A stretch of DNA of 64,000 bases from Formicarius rufipectus (taxonomy: Eukaryota; Chordata; Aves; Passeriformes; Formicariidae): positions 682,001-746,000 of the forward strand of contig VXAU01002072.1 in NCBI GenBank assembly GCA_013399695.1. The letters run 5' to 3'. A program made the translations under genes and the position numbers. Position 1 is the first letter of the stretch, and the number at the start of each line of letters is the position of its first letter. The notes beneath the pieces are model-generated. The model was given only the letters and a program-made list of their open reading frames with translations, made no database searches and was not told the DNA's origin. Shown in pieces: positions 34,930 through 47,759 of this stretch.

Positions 34930-37900
34930 CTAAAAGACGAAAAAAATAGAGGAAAAAATAAATGCTGTTTATGCCTTTTTCCCCTCCTCCAAATTTCTTT
35001 CCTTCTTAACTCTGCACTTTTCTAATCAAAATACCTGAGAAGAAAATCTTGTTAAGGCAGGTGTTTAAGAGCAAAAGTCACGTCAAAACCACAGAGAGAC
35101 CTAAAAAAACCCTCAGGCTCTTGCCTTGTGTACTACTCCAGCAACAAAAACAGAAGTGGGGTCTACTGGAAGAACAGTCCATTCTTTCTTCAAGAGCAAA
35201 CAGCCTCTTAGTAGCAGAAACTGAAGTAGAAAAATACACAATTCCACATGAAAAGTGGCACTATGAATTAAAAAGAAGCAGGAGTTGGCACCATATGCCA
35301 CTAAGGCAGGCTGAATTACACTACTAGGTTATCCCTCCAATTTCCCACAGTGGATCAACACAAGGCTGAATGGGAAAGACTAGCTTCTTTCTCTAAATTT
35401 TAAGCCCATGTCTGGATACCCAAACAGCAAAAGTATTATTTTAAAGCAGTCGTTATGCAGCCTTTCCAACCTCTCTGTCAAGCACTTCAAGCTGAAGTGT
35501 TATTACAGCTCACTTGACTCCTACACTGATATTTCAAACTCATTTACTCTTCCAAGGATAACACCTGAACTCTTCTGTGAGGGCTCCTAACAAATCATTT
35601 CCCACAAGATAGTTCACTGCACTCTGCTCTGGTTACCCTCTCTGGTTTCCAACAGTGCTTCTTGTCACACAGAGAAATCTTCCTAAACCACATGACATCA
35701 TTAAACTTGACTAACATTTTCATCAGCAACCTGTATGAGGAGAGGGAACACACCCTCTGAAAGTTTTCGATCTATCCCAGACTGTTAGGGTTTCTGCTGA
35801 GAGGGATCTCAGCAGCCTTGAGAACTGACATCACAGAAACTTCAGCAACAGCAAATGCAAAGTCCAGTGCCTGGTATGGAACAACACGCTAGACAGCAAC
35901 TGACTTGAAAAGTAGCCTTGCAGCAAAGCACTGGGGGCCTCCAGATAGATGCTAAGTCAGATGTGAGACAGCACTGTGCTCTGGCAGCAATGACAAACCA
36001 AACTTGCACTGGTTTGTGTCAGCAAGAGCACAGCCAGTAGGTTAAGGACCATGATTATTACCATCAATTTAGCTCTTCTGAGACTGAATTTGAGCTCCCC
36101 AGTACAAGACAGACCTCACCACACTGCAGCAAGTCTAGTGGAGGGCTGGAGCATGTGACATAGAAGGAGGAGCTAAAGCACTATCCTTGTTCCATCTTAA
36201 AGAGGGGCCAGGGAACCACCTAATAGCTATTTTCAACTACCTAATGTATAAAGAAGACAGAGCCAGATCCTTTTTTGAGATGTTCAGCAAAAGAGTAAGA
36301 GGCAGTGGACACTAGCTGCAACAGGAAAAAGTCTGATTACACATTAGGTAGAAATGCTTTCACAACAAAGGTGGTGAAACACTGGAACACATGGCTCAGG
36401 TTCTGTGAAATCCCTTTGTTTGCAGTATTCAAAACATGACCAAGACAAGGCTCCGTGCAGCTGTTTCTAACTTTAAAATGTGATCCAGAGGACTAGAGGT
36501 TCCTTCTAACCTAAATTATTCCATTATTTGCCAAATAGAAGACTTATATATAAAGAAACTTTTTGACCAGGATCTCTCATAACGTACAATTACTTGTGTT
36601 GAAAAATAATGAGTGAAATTTTTGACAATAGTATTATGCAAATACATACTTTCTGTATCTTCATTTGTATATAAATGTGGTTTCCTCACCAAGCTATCCT
36701 AAAAAGTATTGTTTTAAAGAGGCAAAACAAACACTTTCCTGAGGTAGCTAAAATATGATAGAAATATGGTACACCTGATACTGAAAAACACAAGTGAAAG
36801 CCTACAGCATAATCATTAGAAAAATCGGAAGTGATGTAGAACCTAAGTTGTATGAGGGGAAAAAAAACACTCACTTGCTCTTCTGCTACAAGTAAAGGAT
36901 GTGTTGATTCTTCACCGACAGAGGGGAGGCGTGTGCTTCCGACAGAAGGATGTCTGCTGGAGGGATGTGATGAAGCATCTCCAAAAGACGGGTATCTGGG
37001 ATAGCCATTAGGCAAACTTTGTGCATTGAACCCAGGAGCTGATTAAATTAAAGAACAAGCAGGACCATATTAAAATAGAACATTTTACTGTATATGAGTA
37101 AAATGTTTCATATCTTAATTTTTAAATGAGAAATTAGAATATGTAAAACAGTATTAAACATTCACAAGGCTCAATTTTGCCTGGAGGAAGGAAACAGAAA
37201 GCAGACACTAGCATCTCAGTATTTACTGGGAAACATGTCTGAAGCAAGCACTGAAATCTGAGTGTATTACACACCACAGTCCTTCCAGTAAAATCCCTAT
37301 CCAACTTCTCATTCTACCATTAACGTGTCGCCCTGACAGAGACTTATTTAACTAAGATTCCATTTCTCTGAAATCATCAATAACCTGGAATTCCTGGTTA
37401 AATATCAAGCCATCTGCCTGAGATTACCTAAAATCTTCTGGTATTTTTGAAAGCACTCCACTTTACCTATCCATCTACTCAGAGCAAAGGAAAGATTCCA
37501 AAGCCACTGCACATGTGATTTTACCAGTACTTTTTTTCCCCACTAATAAAAAGGTTGGAACCTTGCCCAGCATTAACATTTCTCAGAAATGCTACAGGTA
37601 AAACATATTGATATACCATAAAGCAATTCAACAGGTGTATTCATAAATGTTCTTATGCAACAACTAAGTTCCCAAAACTTATTTGTTAAACGTGAAGAAC
37701 TTTACTATGGCAGTTCTCATTCCAAGACTTAGGGCTCTTGAAAAAGAATCTTCAGCAAGTACCTCAAGAGAATACATTCCTGGTAGTTAGCCTTAGCTGT
37801 AAATTAGCTCTCTTTTTAATTACTTAAAGATTCAATGCAAATCAAATGCAATTTTCAGCTAAACACCACATTACATTTAAGTCTGTCATCTGACACTAGA

Positions 37901-40900
37901 ACCATGCTTACTGGTAGGTGTTCGAGGGGTTCTTGGAACTTCCAGCTCAGTTTGATGATTATTCCTTTCTACTACAGGTTCTTCTACCACATTTATGCTA
38001 TTATTCTGCATTATCTCTTGTAACATGTTAAATAGCTCTTCTGCCCGGGCACATTTAAAGGCAAAGATTCCTACAAATACACACACAGAAAAAAAAATCA
38101 AAATCCTTTAACTAAGAAACATGCCTTACAATATATATAACTTTCAAGAAATAGAACTGGAATCCACAAAATAAATACCTGTTAAAGAAGCAAAAATGTT
38201 ATGAAATTTTCATTGTACCAAAACACACAAAGTTACTGTGAGAACCTTTAAAGTGGTTATGTTATTGAAGAGTAAGATTCCCATGCAACAAAAGTTAAAT
38301 GAGAACAGTAAACGGATTCAGTTAAGAGCAAAACTAAGTTTTGAGTACTAAACAAAGGAAAAAAACCCACAATATTTTTTCTTTTAAGCTCATAAAGAGG
38401 ATACCTATTAAATCAATACAACTTCAAAGGAAATAATTAAATGAAACTACAGTGGTGCTACAAGGTCATATTTCCTAAATCAGATTTCTATTAAATTGCC
38501 ATAAAAATAAGATACCTGCACAATAGAAAAGGATTTAAACATTGGGTAAAAGTTTAGCTTCTTTAAGAAGACTAAAATGAAAAGCTAGTAAGACAAACTA
38601 TGTGAAACAGACAGTAACAAACTAATTGCTTTAGGCTAATAGACACAAACACAAAGTTAGCAGCAATACCATGTCTCTTGTGCGTGTATTGTGCCACTTT
38701 GCCTTTGAACAGCAGGGAGCATCCCAACTTACCCTCACCAGCAAAGTCGCAGCTTTGGATTATTCTTCCATTGAAAGCATGAAGTTAAAGTTGACATGCT
38801 TGTTAAACGTGGGTGCAGGTGCTCATTTTTCAAAGTGAGTATTACAATCTTAAAACACTCTTTATTAAAAACTACCTATCCATAGAGCTATTCCTATAAG
38901 TGCAGTTATGTGAATATGCTGGCAATTACTGTCATCATGTATTTATTTAAGGATGCAGAACTGTGACAGATCAAAACTACCAGAAATTAAAAAGCATGCA
39001 GAGGTTCACAAAAACCCAGCTGGGAATATACCAAGTGGTCCAAGAGGAATGGTGCTCAATGATTAATATTCAGCTGGTGCACTGAATAAGCTTCACCCTT
39101 GCAATACTGCAGCTATAGAGTTTCTCCAACTCTATTTCCCTGACCCATGATCCAGCTCAAGTACAATGGTCCATGTTTAATATTTAGTGCAATTCTGAAA
39201 ATTCACACTGGATGCTTAAATCTTAGCAGACAACAAAGAGATTTTAAAAAATCTAGGTTCACAAGCTTTAAAAAGCTCCCAGTACGTTTCCGAGAAATTC
39301 AACTCCCTTTAAATAAATTCACATTAAATACAATGTGATCTGTTACACAACATAGTGACACACCAGCTTCTCCAAGTTTTATATCCTGAATTGTCTATTA
39401 GCTGTGCTCCTAAAACATGTCTTCAAGATTTTTAATACCTAGCACAAACTCAGTGCACTCTGACAACCTATCAACAGATATAATTTGAGATTAAAGGGAA
39501 AACACAAACAAGAACACTGACTAATGAAAGAAGTTGCTGGGCAGTATTCAGAGAATTCTCAAATGAAAACTTCTCAGTCAATACACAAAGTAGAGATGAG
39601 GTTTTGCAACTGTGCCCACAAAACCAATGTAGGTCTCGGGAACAATGCTCCATTGCAAAAGGGCAGCAGAGAACATTTTTCTACCAGATTTCCTTTTTCC
39701 CAATATTCACAGTATTTTAATATCACATAAGGAAGTCAAAAAACAAAAGAGGGGGAAAAGGGTTGCTGCTTACATAGCCAGCTTAATCTTCTCTATTAAA
39801 AAAAAACTAAAAAAATGAGAGAAAAAACAAATTCTGAGCAAAGTAGAGAAGTCCATTAGACTTGGTGGAAAATTTTGCACACTTGCTAGTAGACTGAAAA
39901 AGAACTTTCAAATTAATATTTTCAATTAAATACTATTAGTATCTCTTTTCAATGTTTAGAAGAAGCAGTAAATTAAACCTGTAAAACCAATTACAGCTAT
40001 TATCTTCAAAACAAAGTTTATTACTTTCTGTTTAGAATCCTGAAAATTTATTTTAGTATGGAGTATACTGTGACATTTGAAAACATCCCCATTTCTCATT
40101 AGGAGATGAACTGAGAATGCCTTCTAAAGTCTTATAAAAAAAAATTTGTCTGCCCTTACCTCTGCTTGGACAATGAAGATTGATCAGATTAATTTATGAT
40201 CAAGTTCTATCATCTTCCTGATTTTTTTACCGTGACATTAAAAACCAAAAATTGCCGTTTTGACATATAATTATTGATAAAAAACACTAGTACATGCTAC
40301 AAATCTGTAAAAAAATGGCAACTTAATTTCAGAATATATAAATACCAGAGAATCTGAACTACACACAGCTACTTCACAGTAGAAAGATTCAAAATGAGGC
40401 CAAGACCTCAACTGAAACAAATACTCCCAGGGACTGCTGCAGTGAAAAGAGAATCTTCTTAGAGGGAGCCAACCTTGGCCAAGGCAGGCATGGTCTGGAA
40501 ACTGGAAAGGTAACTATCTTCCAGTGAAAGCCATACAGAAAATAACTGAACATAGCTGAAGTATACACACCTCATACGAAAACAAGTCAAAATTTGAGAA
40601 CTATGTCATTGATATAAATGAAAGTGGTGTTTGCTTTAGGAAGACGATGAAACACAAGTATGAAGATAGCAAGGTGGGGACAGACACTTCATATCAGCAC
40701 TCTAGTCTTTTAAAATCTAAAACCAGAGAATTCTTTGATTCTGAGGAGATTCCTCCACAGTTCCAGATTCCACTGTTTCCCCATGAAAGTCAAGTCAACC
40801 TCTGAGGCAGGAGCATTTCCCTGTCAAAACAACTTCTTAAGGTGACCAAAAGTATCCACACATAGAAGCCTGAAGTGCTCCAGACCTACAATTCCAAAAG

Positions 40901-43086
40901 TTTTGTGCAACTCAAATCTTCATTTTACCAGAAGATCACTGATAGGGTGATTTCCAGAAATCACACTCACATATAAAACTATGGCCTTATAACCCTTGCC
41001 AAAGAACTGGCAAATATCTTCCAACATAAATTTCCAAAATCTTTATATACAAAATTTCCACATACCTTGTCCAGTTTGACACCTTCGACCACTTTCAAAA
41101 GAGAAAAGATTTGAGTCATAGCCATAGCGACGGAGACAGAGGTAGTGCCATTTTACGGAGTCCCTTTTACGGGTGTACAAAATTAGTTCTGTGTCTGTAA
41201 GTTCCATTATGCCAGAACCCAGTTCATTACCATCATCATCCACATTAATAACCTATAAAAAAGAAATTAAAAAGCATTAGGTAAGTACTCTTTTGAGAAA
41301 CAACACCACTTCTAATAATGCTTCTCCGATAAATTCCTTCTGTGCTGTCATACTAGTTTCGATCCTTGAAGTAAAATTTTAAAAACAAACAACAAACAAA
41401 AACTCAAATTAGTTCCTTGGCTCCCCCAACCCAGAATTAAAAAAATTAAAATAATACTTATTTAAAAGCAAAATGAGTGAGACTGCCTAATACTACTGTA
41501 AAATCTGGTGAGATATTTAAAGCAGAAGACATTCGTAAGTCAAATACTTTTTTCTCAACTGGCTTTATGCACAGATTCTAGTATTTCCACATGCAGAAGG
41601 CATACCTCAGATAATGGAATCTTTCAGAGCACCATTTCTAAAAAATAAAAATTATTTGCTTTGTCATAGAACCCCATTTACAGTTGGGGAAAAAGAATGA
41701 AAAAGGGTAAGTGGCTCCAAGATAACGTTTCCTTCACATACGTGTAAAGCCTTGCACTGTGCTGAATCGCCCAAAAATTTTAGATATTTTCCCACCTTTT
41801 TAAAATCAACAAATAATTCAAATACCCTATAATTATCTAGTGTGAAAACATCTATATAAAGCTTAAACTCTTATTCTTTCTGGTTTTAAACCAGTTTTGA
41901 GGTCATCTGCATTCATTATGGAATTTGGACAATATTATATTTTCCCCTGCATGTATTTTACCTCACAATGCTGCTTTTAGTGCGATTCTTTCTTACACAA
42001 TAAAAAAGCTACCAAAAATTTTCCCCTTTGGAATTAGTTACTCCTTAAAGAGACAGTTTTAACTTGAAATCTAGTCAATTGAAAAGAATTAGGAATATTT
42101 TCATCTGCTACCAATGCTTATGCCAATTTTTCTCATTTTGCAAATTACATTCTTTCATCTCCCTCCTGCTGCTAAATCAGTGATCCAAACAACAGAGAAA
42201 TTCTACAAGGAGAAAAACAGGAACTAGTTACACAAAGTGATGTCAAATGCATAAAGAGTAAGAAAAAAGAAAAATATTTTATCCTTCAGTTTTCTTTACT
42301 GACAACATTAAACATTTCCTGAAGGCAACACATGAATCATTTTTGACTACGGAAACATTCCTTTGTCAGCTCACAGAGAGTTTGGAGCACAGAAGCAAAT
42401 CTGACTTTTGTGACTATGCAAAGGTATGTTTACTTAAAAGTCACTGACTTCAGCAGCTTCATGTTTAGCATGAACAAGTGTTTACAAGCTTATAAATTCC
42501 AGAGATATATGGGACAAAAGCACATTATAAATAAATTCCTTCAAGTAAAGGACAAAAGTTCTCAAAATGCTATAATCAGTAATAACCTTCAAGTACAATC
42601 AGCAGTCCTAAGATTTTCTATTGCTGACCCTGCATCCAGGTTCATAATCACACATCCCCAATAGCTCTTCCCTTAGATTTATGACTTTCCTAATTTCTGT
42701 AACCTCCCTAGACACAAAAATACTTACTTGGCCCCTATCAGCTCAAATGGAGATGGATCAAAGCACAGGGCTTCTTCTCCTTCTGGAAGATCAAAACTGT
42801 ACCAAAAACCCTACCCTATCTAGGGAATTCCTCTTGCTGCTGGTAAGGGAGGATTCCTCAAAGGGGCAGGAGAAACCTGCAGCCACAGACACCTGCAACT
42901 CTAAAATGTTTCAACTGTTCAGAAATTTCCACTCTATTTTAATTTCATTTTTTTCAATCACAGACCTACTCTACAAGAAAGTAACAAAATCATTCACAGC
43001 ATACTACAGAAGTTGTGTACCTTGAACTTGTTTCGGTGGTTATCTGGGACAGTTTCTTTATCTGGACAGCTACAACAGCTACCCAT
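33979..43086 (-). CDS. FRS2: Fibroblast growth factor receptor substrate 2, complete coding region (5 coding exons)
   Basis: The five coding exons sum to 1527 nt: 508 residues plus a stop, the same length as human FRS2-alpha. Start MGSCCSCPDK carries the N-myristoylation Gly2 and nearby Cys. A PTB domain (about residues 13-115) binds the juxtamembrane segment of FGF receptors and TRK receptors. All six signalling tyrosines are at the mammalian positions: the GRB2 sites Y196 (HTYVNTTG), Y306 (LVYENIN), Y349 (LLNYENLP) and Y392 (MHNYVNTEN), and the SHP2 sites Y436 (QLNYIQVDL) and Y471 (TELYAVIDI). Several TP motifs (for example PQTPKTPTTP) are the ERK feedback phosphorylation region. It acts at the inner plasma membrane linking receptors to RAS-ERK and PI3K. 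It is in tandem with CCT2 (same strand). Confidence 0.98.
35711..36525 (+). mobile_element. Old, degenerate CR1 LINE in FRS2 intron
   Basis: Long but diverged CR1 similarity: catcagcaacctgtatgagg, then cagcaagagcacagccagta, gtaagaggcagtggacacta, tggtgaaacactggaacaca, and a 3' end of gaggttccttctaacc. It lies between FRS2 coding exons 4 and 5, antisense to the gene. Confidence 0.75.
36875..37038 (-). CDS. FRS2: FRS2 coding exon 4, residues 138-192
   Basis: Encodes PGFNAQSLPNGYPRYPSFGD, ASSHPSSRHPSVGSTRLPSV and GEESTHPLLVAEEQ, a Ser/Pro-rich linker. Acceptor aatcag, donor gtgagt. Confidence 0.96.
37912..38070 (-). CDS. FRS2: FRS2 coding exon 3, residues 85-138 (end of PTB domain)
   Basis: Encodes GIFAFKCARAEELFNMLQEI, MQNNSINVVEEPVVERNNHQ and TELEVPRTPRTPT, including the C-terminal PTB helix. 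Acceptor tttgtag, donor gtaagc. Reading through the donor gives only a short, meaningless extension. Confidence 0.96.
41066..41252 (-). CDS. FRS2: FRS2 coding exon 2, residues 23-85 (PTB domain)
   Basis: Encodes VINVDDDGNELGSGIMELTD, TELILYTRKRDSVKWHYLCL, RRYGYDSNLFSFESGRRCQT and GQ. Acceptor tttatag, donor gtatgt. 187 nt; the core of the PTB fold. Confidence 0.97.
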
Positions 43087-43112
43087 GACTTCTTTAGAAG
43101 ACCATCTGATCT
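43021..43112 (-). CDS. FRS2: FRS2 first coding exon (with 26 nt of 5' UTR), residues 1-22
   Basis: Acceptor ccctctag ends at 43113. ATG is at 43086-43084 (G at -3 and +4). It encodes MGSCCSCPDKETVPDNHRNK and FK, then donor gtacac. Gly2 is the myristoylation site. Confidence 0.95.
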
Positions 43113-45176
43113 CTAGAGGGAAAAAGAAACAACGACGAACAAAATGATCATTTACTTGAAGTAACATCAACAAAACAACCCAATGCAAATTACCCTCTGA
43201 AATTACAATTCTTTGTGATGAATTTTGCAATCATAAGTAATAAAAAAATCAACAGAGATGCTACAAATACAGTAGTTAAGTTAGATTTGGCATTAAGGAG
43301 TGACAACACTGAGCTGCGGAAGTCCTACCGATCAATTCAACTCCAGGTTGCTACCAAACAGACTCATTTGATTTGTCACCTTAATTCCCATGGTAGCAGC
43401 TTGGGGGAAAACAAAACCCAACAACTTACTGAGCGAGATTCTCATCTCCTAAACCAGGGCCTTTACACAAGGCAAGTCTCTAGATCCCAGTTCCATCTCA
43501 ATGAGCACTCCCTGGCTCAGGCTGCTGAGCACAGTCTTAGTGATGTCCCTACAAGCCCTGGGCTGTAGGAGGTTACCAGGCACAGGCAACACAAAGAGCC
43601 CACATGGCAATCCTGAAAGGCTGCCTCGGCTTTGGCAGCTTCAGGGCTGACTTGCAAGAGAGGGTGGAGTTCCAGGCCTAGAGGCAGCCCTGTGCTGGCA
43701 GTCATGCAAGCGAGGTTCTGTGCTTCCACTTTCGAATATTTCCCATGTAGCAATGTACATCAAATTATGCAATGAAAGTCAACAGAAGGGGAAAAATCCC
43801 CATTCAACACAAATATTTTAAAATTCGGGGTGGTGGGGTGGTGGTATTTCTATTAAGTGCCATTTGGATTAAATTGTGCTACACATTTGTTATAAAATAG
43901 TAAAATACTCAAATAACACAGAACAGCATGGCTACATTAATGAAACAAAAAAGATTTTATGTTTTTGATATTTTCCTTTAAAGGTTTTTCTATGTAGGGC
44001 AAACTTCCATAACACAGCGTGATAAGATGTTCACAGAACTAAGTCTCACAACTTGCTGCTTTTCCCTCTACCACTGTGCAGAGGAAGGTAAGCCTTACAT
44101 TTCTTAAATACAAGAAAGACAGGAGAAAGCTTAACCTATTTATATCATCTTCATATTGGATAATAACTAAAATTTCCAGTACACAAATGAAAAATGGGGC
44201 AAAATCCTGAAAGAGAGCTATTAAGCCAAAAACAGGTACGATATTAGGAATCAAGAAGAAAGAGGACAGAATGGGCTGATAAATTTTCCTGACTAAAAAG
44301 GGGGAAGAAAATCCATGACTTGTTTTTCAGTCAGGCATTTGTATTAACATGCAGCAGTAGTATCCACATAGCACTTCAGTCTGCTGAGAAAAAAGGTGCA
44401 AGGAATACAATGAAGAGCATCTAACAGTTCCCCTCTTTTTGATTAGAGAAGCCACTCAAAATAGATACTTCTAGCTTAGAGACTGTATAAATCTGCATAA
44501 ATCTGCCACCAACCCCTTGCAGAGGTGAAGAAGTAACTTAACAGAAAGTGTAACAACATGCCTTGGATTAGTCCAGCCAAAAAGAGGTAGACATAGTCAA
44601 AATTACAGATTCTTTAATGTCATTTCTGGTCATAACATGAAAATATGAATTAATTTGACAGTTCTTTTTTTCCAAATCAAGATGAAACTGGAGGATTTCT
44701 TGTTTGCTTCTACTGCTGTGGAGAGATGCCATGCTACATAGAACAGTTGTGGGTTTTTTTGACTAGTGAATCACAGAATCAACTTGGTTGGCAAAGACCT
44801 CTGAGATCATTGAGTCCAAACTATGACCTTGTCTACTAGACCATGGCACTATGTGCCACATCCAGTATCTCAAGAACAAAAAAGAAAGGGTATGCAATAA
44901 ATAAACAAAGAAAGAGCACATATCAATAATCATGCAAGCTCATTATTTTGTTTCAAATATAGTTCAATATTAGTATTTCAGAAAACAAAGAACTGCAATG
45001 CTGCTTCAAAGGAGAGATGAACCAAGGCTGTGAGGAAGAACGCAAACAGCTAGGGAACTGGTAGAATTAAAAAACACTCACCTAGATTTGGCCATTAATA
45101 TTCCCAGCCTCTGCTGCAGCATCAGGGCTTCTGTCATACTTAAAGTGTCATGATGTCTTGTCACAGAACTGATCAT
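43094..45176 (-). promoter_or_regulatory. Spliced upstream ORF in the FRS2 leader
   Basis: If exon 45181-45082 is spliced to 43112, an ATG at 45176-45174 opens a 37-codon frame. It starts MISSVTRHHD, crosses the junction in SRDQMVF and stops at TAA 43096-43094, seven bases before the FRS2 ATG. The upstream ATG context is weak (C at -3), so leaky scanning or reinitiation would be expected. It depends on the inferred exon. Confidence 0.5.
44769..44868 (-). mobile_element. Short CR1 LINE 3' fragment
   Basis: Plus-strand view: aatcacagaatcaacttggt, tggcaaagacctctgagatc and attgagtccaaactatgacc. This is the reverse complement of the CR1 terminus. About 100 bases remain. Confidence 0.85.
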
Positions 45177-45181
45177 TTGAC
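45082..45181 (-). other. FRS2: Probable non-coding 5' exon of FRS2
   Basis: A 100-nt segment with exon-like boundaries (acceptor agttctag, donor gtgagt) about 2 kb upstream of the first coding exon on the same strand. The interior sequence (for example tgctgcagcagaggctggga) is more complex than the surrounding AT-rich intron and resembles what I remember of the mammalian FRS2 leader. No long coding frame crosses it, but it carries the start of a short upstream ORF. Confidence 0.6.
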
Positions 45182-46059
45182 CTAGAACTAGAAGATTAAA
45201 TAAATGTCATTTTTTCTTGGTTCTAAGATGCCAGTTAGCAAACAAAAATACATACTTATGTTTATTATATGTGTGTGTTATGTCAAGTGAGGTCTTCATG
45301 ACTAGGAGGCATGTGAAGTGATCTTTTAGACAAGACTGATCTCTTAGGGCTTCCCCAGCATTTTGGTGCCTTGGAAGAAAGTAATTTGATATTCCTTCCT
45401 GCAGTGTAGCATGTCCATTCGTTCTCCACTCACTGCTTACCCAGTTGAGTGTGTGGAAATGCTGGATGCAAAGCTCCCATTATTCTTAGTACATATTGAA
45501 CCAAACCACAGCAGACAAACAGAAGAACACACACAACTGACTTTATATAACTCTCTCTTGCTTATCCTAGTGAACACACACAAATGCTAACTTGTGTGGC
45601 TAACACATCACCCTTTCTCTGCTTCTCTCATGATTCCTGCTCCATGACATTAACCATAAATTGCTTGCTTTTATTTCCCCCAACCCCTGTATTATTCTAA
45701 CACGAGCTATCCACTCACAGTTAACTCTGAAAACTCAACTGCTACTTCCATCAGGCTAACAGTTGGCAGTTTCTGTTTGTAAAACTGCCAAGTAAGCACC
45801 TGATGTTTCCTTTGATGCTCCTTATTAAACTCAATAGAAGAGTTAATTTCTTAGAAAAAATGCTTTATTATTAATCTTTCTTATGAGTTTTTCAGGATGT
45901 CTATGCAAACTTTGAGACCATTGCAGCTTTGCTTATAAATTTTTTGCTGCAATTCTTTATATTCATCTGCTGCCCTCTGCCTTACATCTGGACTAAAATC
46001 ATCTTGGGAAACCCAAATACTTATTTTTTGCATAATCTCAAGAGTAACATAGTCCTATT

Positions 46060-46862
46060 TCATACCAGGTCCCAGGCATCATTGTAACAGTTGCAAAACA
46101 CTTTTACTGTAATGGGACTGTGCAAAAGAACAGTAGAAATTCAATATTGGCAAATGCAAAATAACACACCTAACAAAGGAGCTCTGTTAGGAAAGTCACA
46201 CAGTCATGCAGTTCAATGAAAATGCTAGCTCAATAATTATAATAAATTAAACATAACTGTTTGGAAATAACTAAAAGAGCCAAACCAAAAACACAATTTA
46301 TTGTATGAATCCACAGTGCACCCACAGATGTAGTAATGCATGGAATCAAGACTCCCCATCAAAAAAGACAGTACAACTAGAAATATGCTACTTAGACAGC
46401 TCAGCCTGAAAAAAGGGAGCACACAGGGCAGAAAATTTAAGTACAGAATTAAAGGTGACCTAAAGAAGATAAATAACACACAAGTATTTTCCAAGTGCAA
46501 GCACTGGGGAACAGCAGTTGACATTATTAAGGGGTACGTTCAAAGTGCTACACAAAAGTACTTTTTGCACATGGTATATAGTTACATTTTCTGATCCACA
46601 ATATCTTGTGGGAATGACTTCCAAAACTTCAAAGATTCAGAAAGCAATTGGATGAATGCAAGCTCCATGAAGAGCTTTTAAACTCAAGGATGTCGCGGCT
46701 AGCTCAAAAAATCTCTAAGCTGCAGATAGTTAGAAACGCCTTAAGGACTGATCATAAAACATTCCTTCTTACTACTCTCTTCCCTATGTATCTACTATTT
46801 ACTGTCAGAAACAGGATACTGGACAAACTTCAAGTGTGACCCACTAAAGTCATTCTAGTTCA
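46060..46862 (+). mobile_element. Ancient CR1/L3-like LINE remnant
   Basis: The stretch ends with ctgtcagaaacaggatactg, gacaaacttcaagtgtgacc and a final cattctagttcatgtc. It resembles the 3' end of older sauropsid CR1/L3 LINEs, and tggcaaatgcaaaataacac fits the upstream part. Highly diverged; boundaries are approximate. Confidence 0.5.
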
Positions 46863-47336
46863 TGTCAATGGATGGTATCAACTCAGCATAAATTTTTGAG
46901 TGCACTTCCACAAGATGCTAAAAAAAGAAATAATTAACAACTTGTACTTAACCTGAAACTAAATCCTAGATTTCACAAAAGCACAGAAAACCAAACTTTA
47001 TTCAACTGTTTGTTCAATAAGATACACACTTTTGCATATCGTTGCATTTGGGACCTACACCTCTGCAACACACATAGTCTCTGGTTCATGTCCCTGCCTA
47101 ACCTAGCTATGATTTAACTATGATTTTGCTCAGGTTAGATTTTTTCTTGCTTAGCATACCAAACCAGCTCAGCACAGAGTCTAGCAAAGTGCCAGAGCCA
47201 GCTGGGGACAGAATCACAGCCTGGGTCACCTCAGAAGTTTCCAAAAAAATAAAAGATCCTCTTCCCTGATTACTGGGATTTAAGTTTACAAATGCCCTGC
47301 TAAAATCTTCATGACAGGAGAATTGAAGAGGGAAGA

Positions 47337-47752
47337 AAAGCCTGACCCACCCACCCTGTTGGAATTTTACACGTAGTCATTAGAAAAATAAATTAAAATA
47401 CAATAAATTAAAGATTTTCACTGGCTACATATCCTGTTGCAGGTATGTTTGGACTGGTCTTCATGTAGCAAAGGTGAAGCAAAGTTTTAAAGATTTCACA
47501 TGGTTTGGCTAGCTAAAGCAGACTAGCCTGTTTCAGTTCCCTAAGAATAATTCTTAAATAATCTAAGAGCTTTTAATGGATAAAAGAAAGCACCCATTTC
47601 CCCCTCGCCTCCCAATTTTACAGCACTTAACTTTTTTTTAAATGTCAAGCAGTTACAAAATTCTCCAACCAGTTGCTTCCAATTAAAAGTTGGCTATTTA
47701 CTCTGTTTGGGATTTTCTTAAATCTTGCCAGATTGCAAAATATTTCCCAAAC
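47337..47752 (+). repeat. Copy 1 of a 416-bp near-identical tandem duplication
   Basis: 416 bases identical to 47760-48175 at a constant offset of 423 except for one C/T difference (47401 versus 47824). The two copies are separated only by a short junction containing a single N at 47753. See findings for the artefact interpretation. Confidence 0.95.
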
Positions 47753-47753
47753 N
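47753..47753. other. Single-N contig junction
   Basis: One ambiguous base followed by cagcag, between the two duplicate copies. It is the only N outside the 22976-22991 gap. Confidence 0.95.
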
Positions 47754-47759
47754 CAGCAG

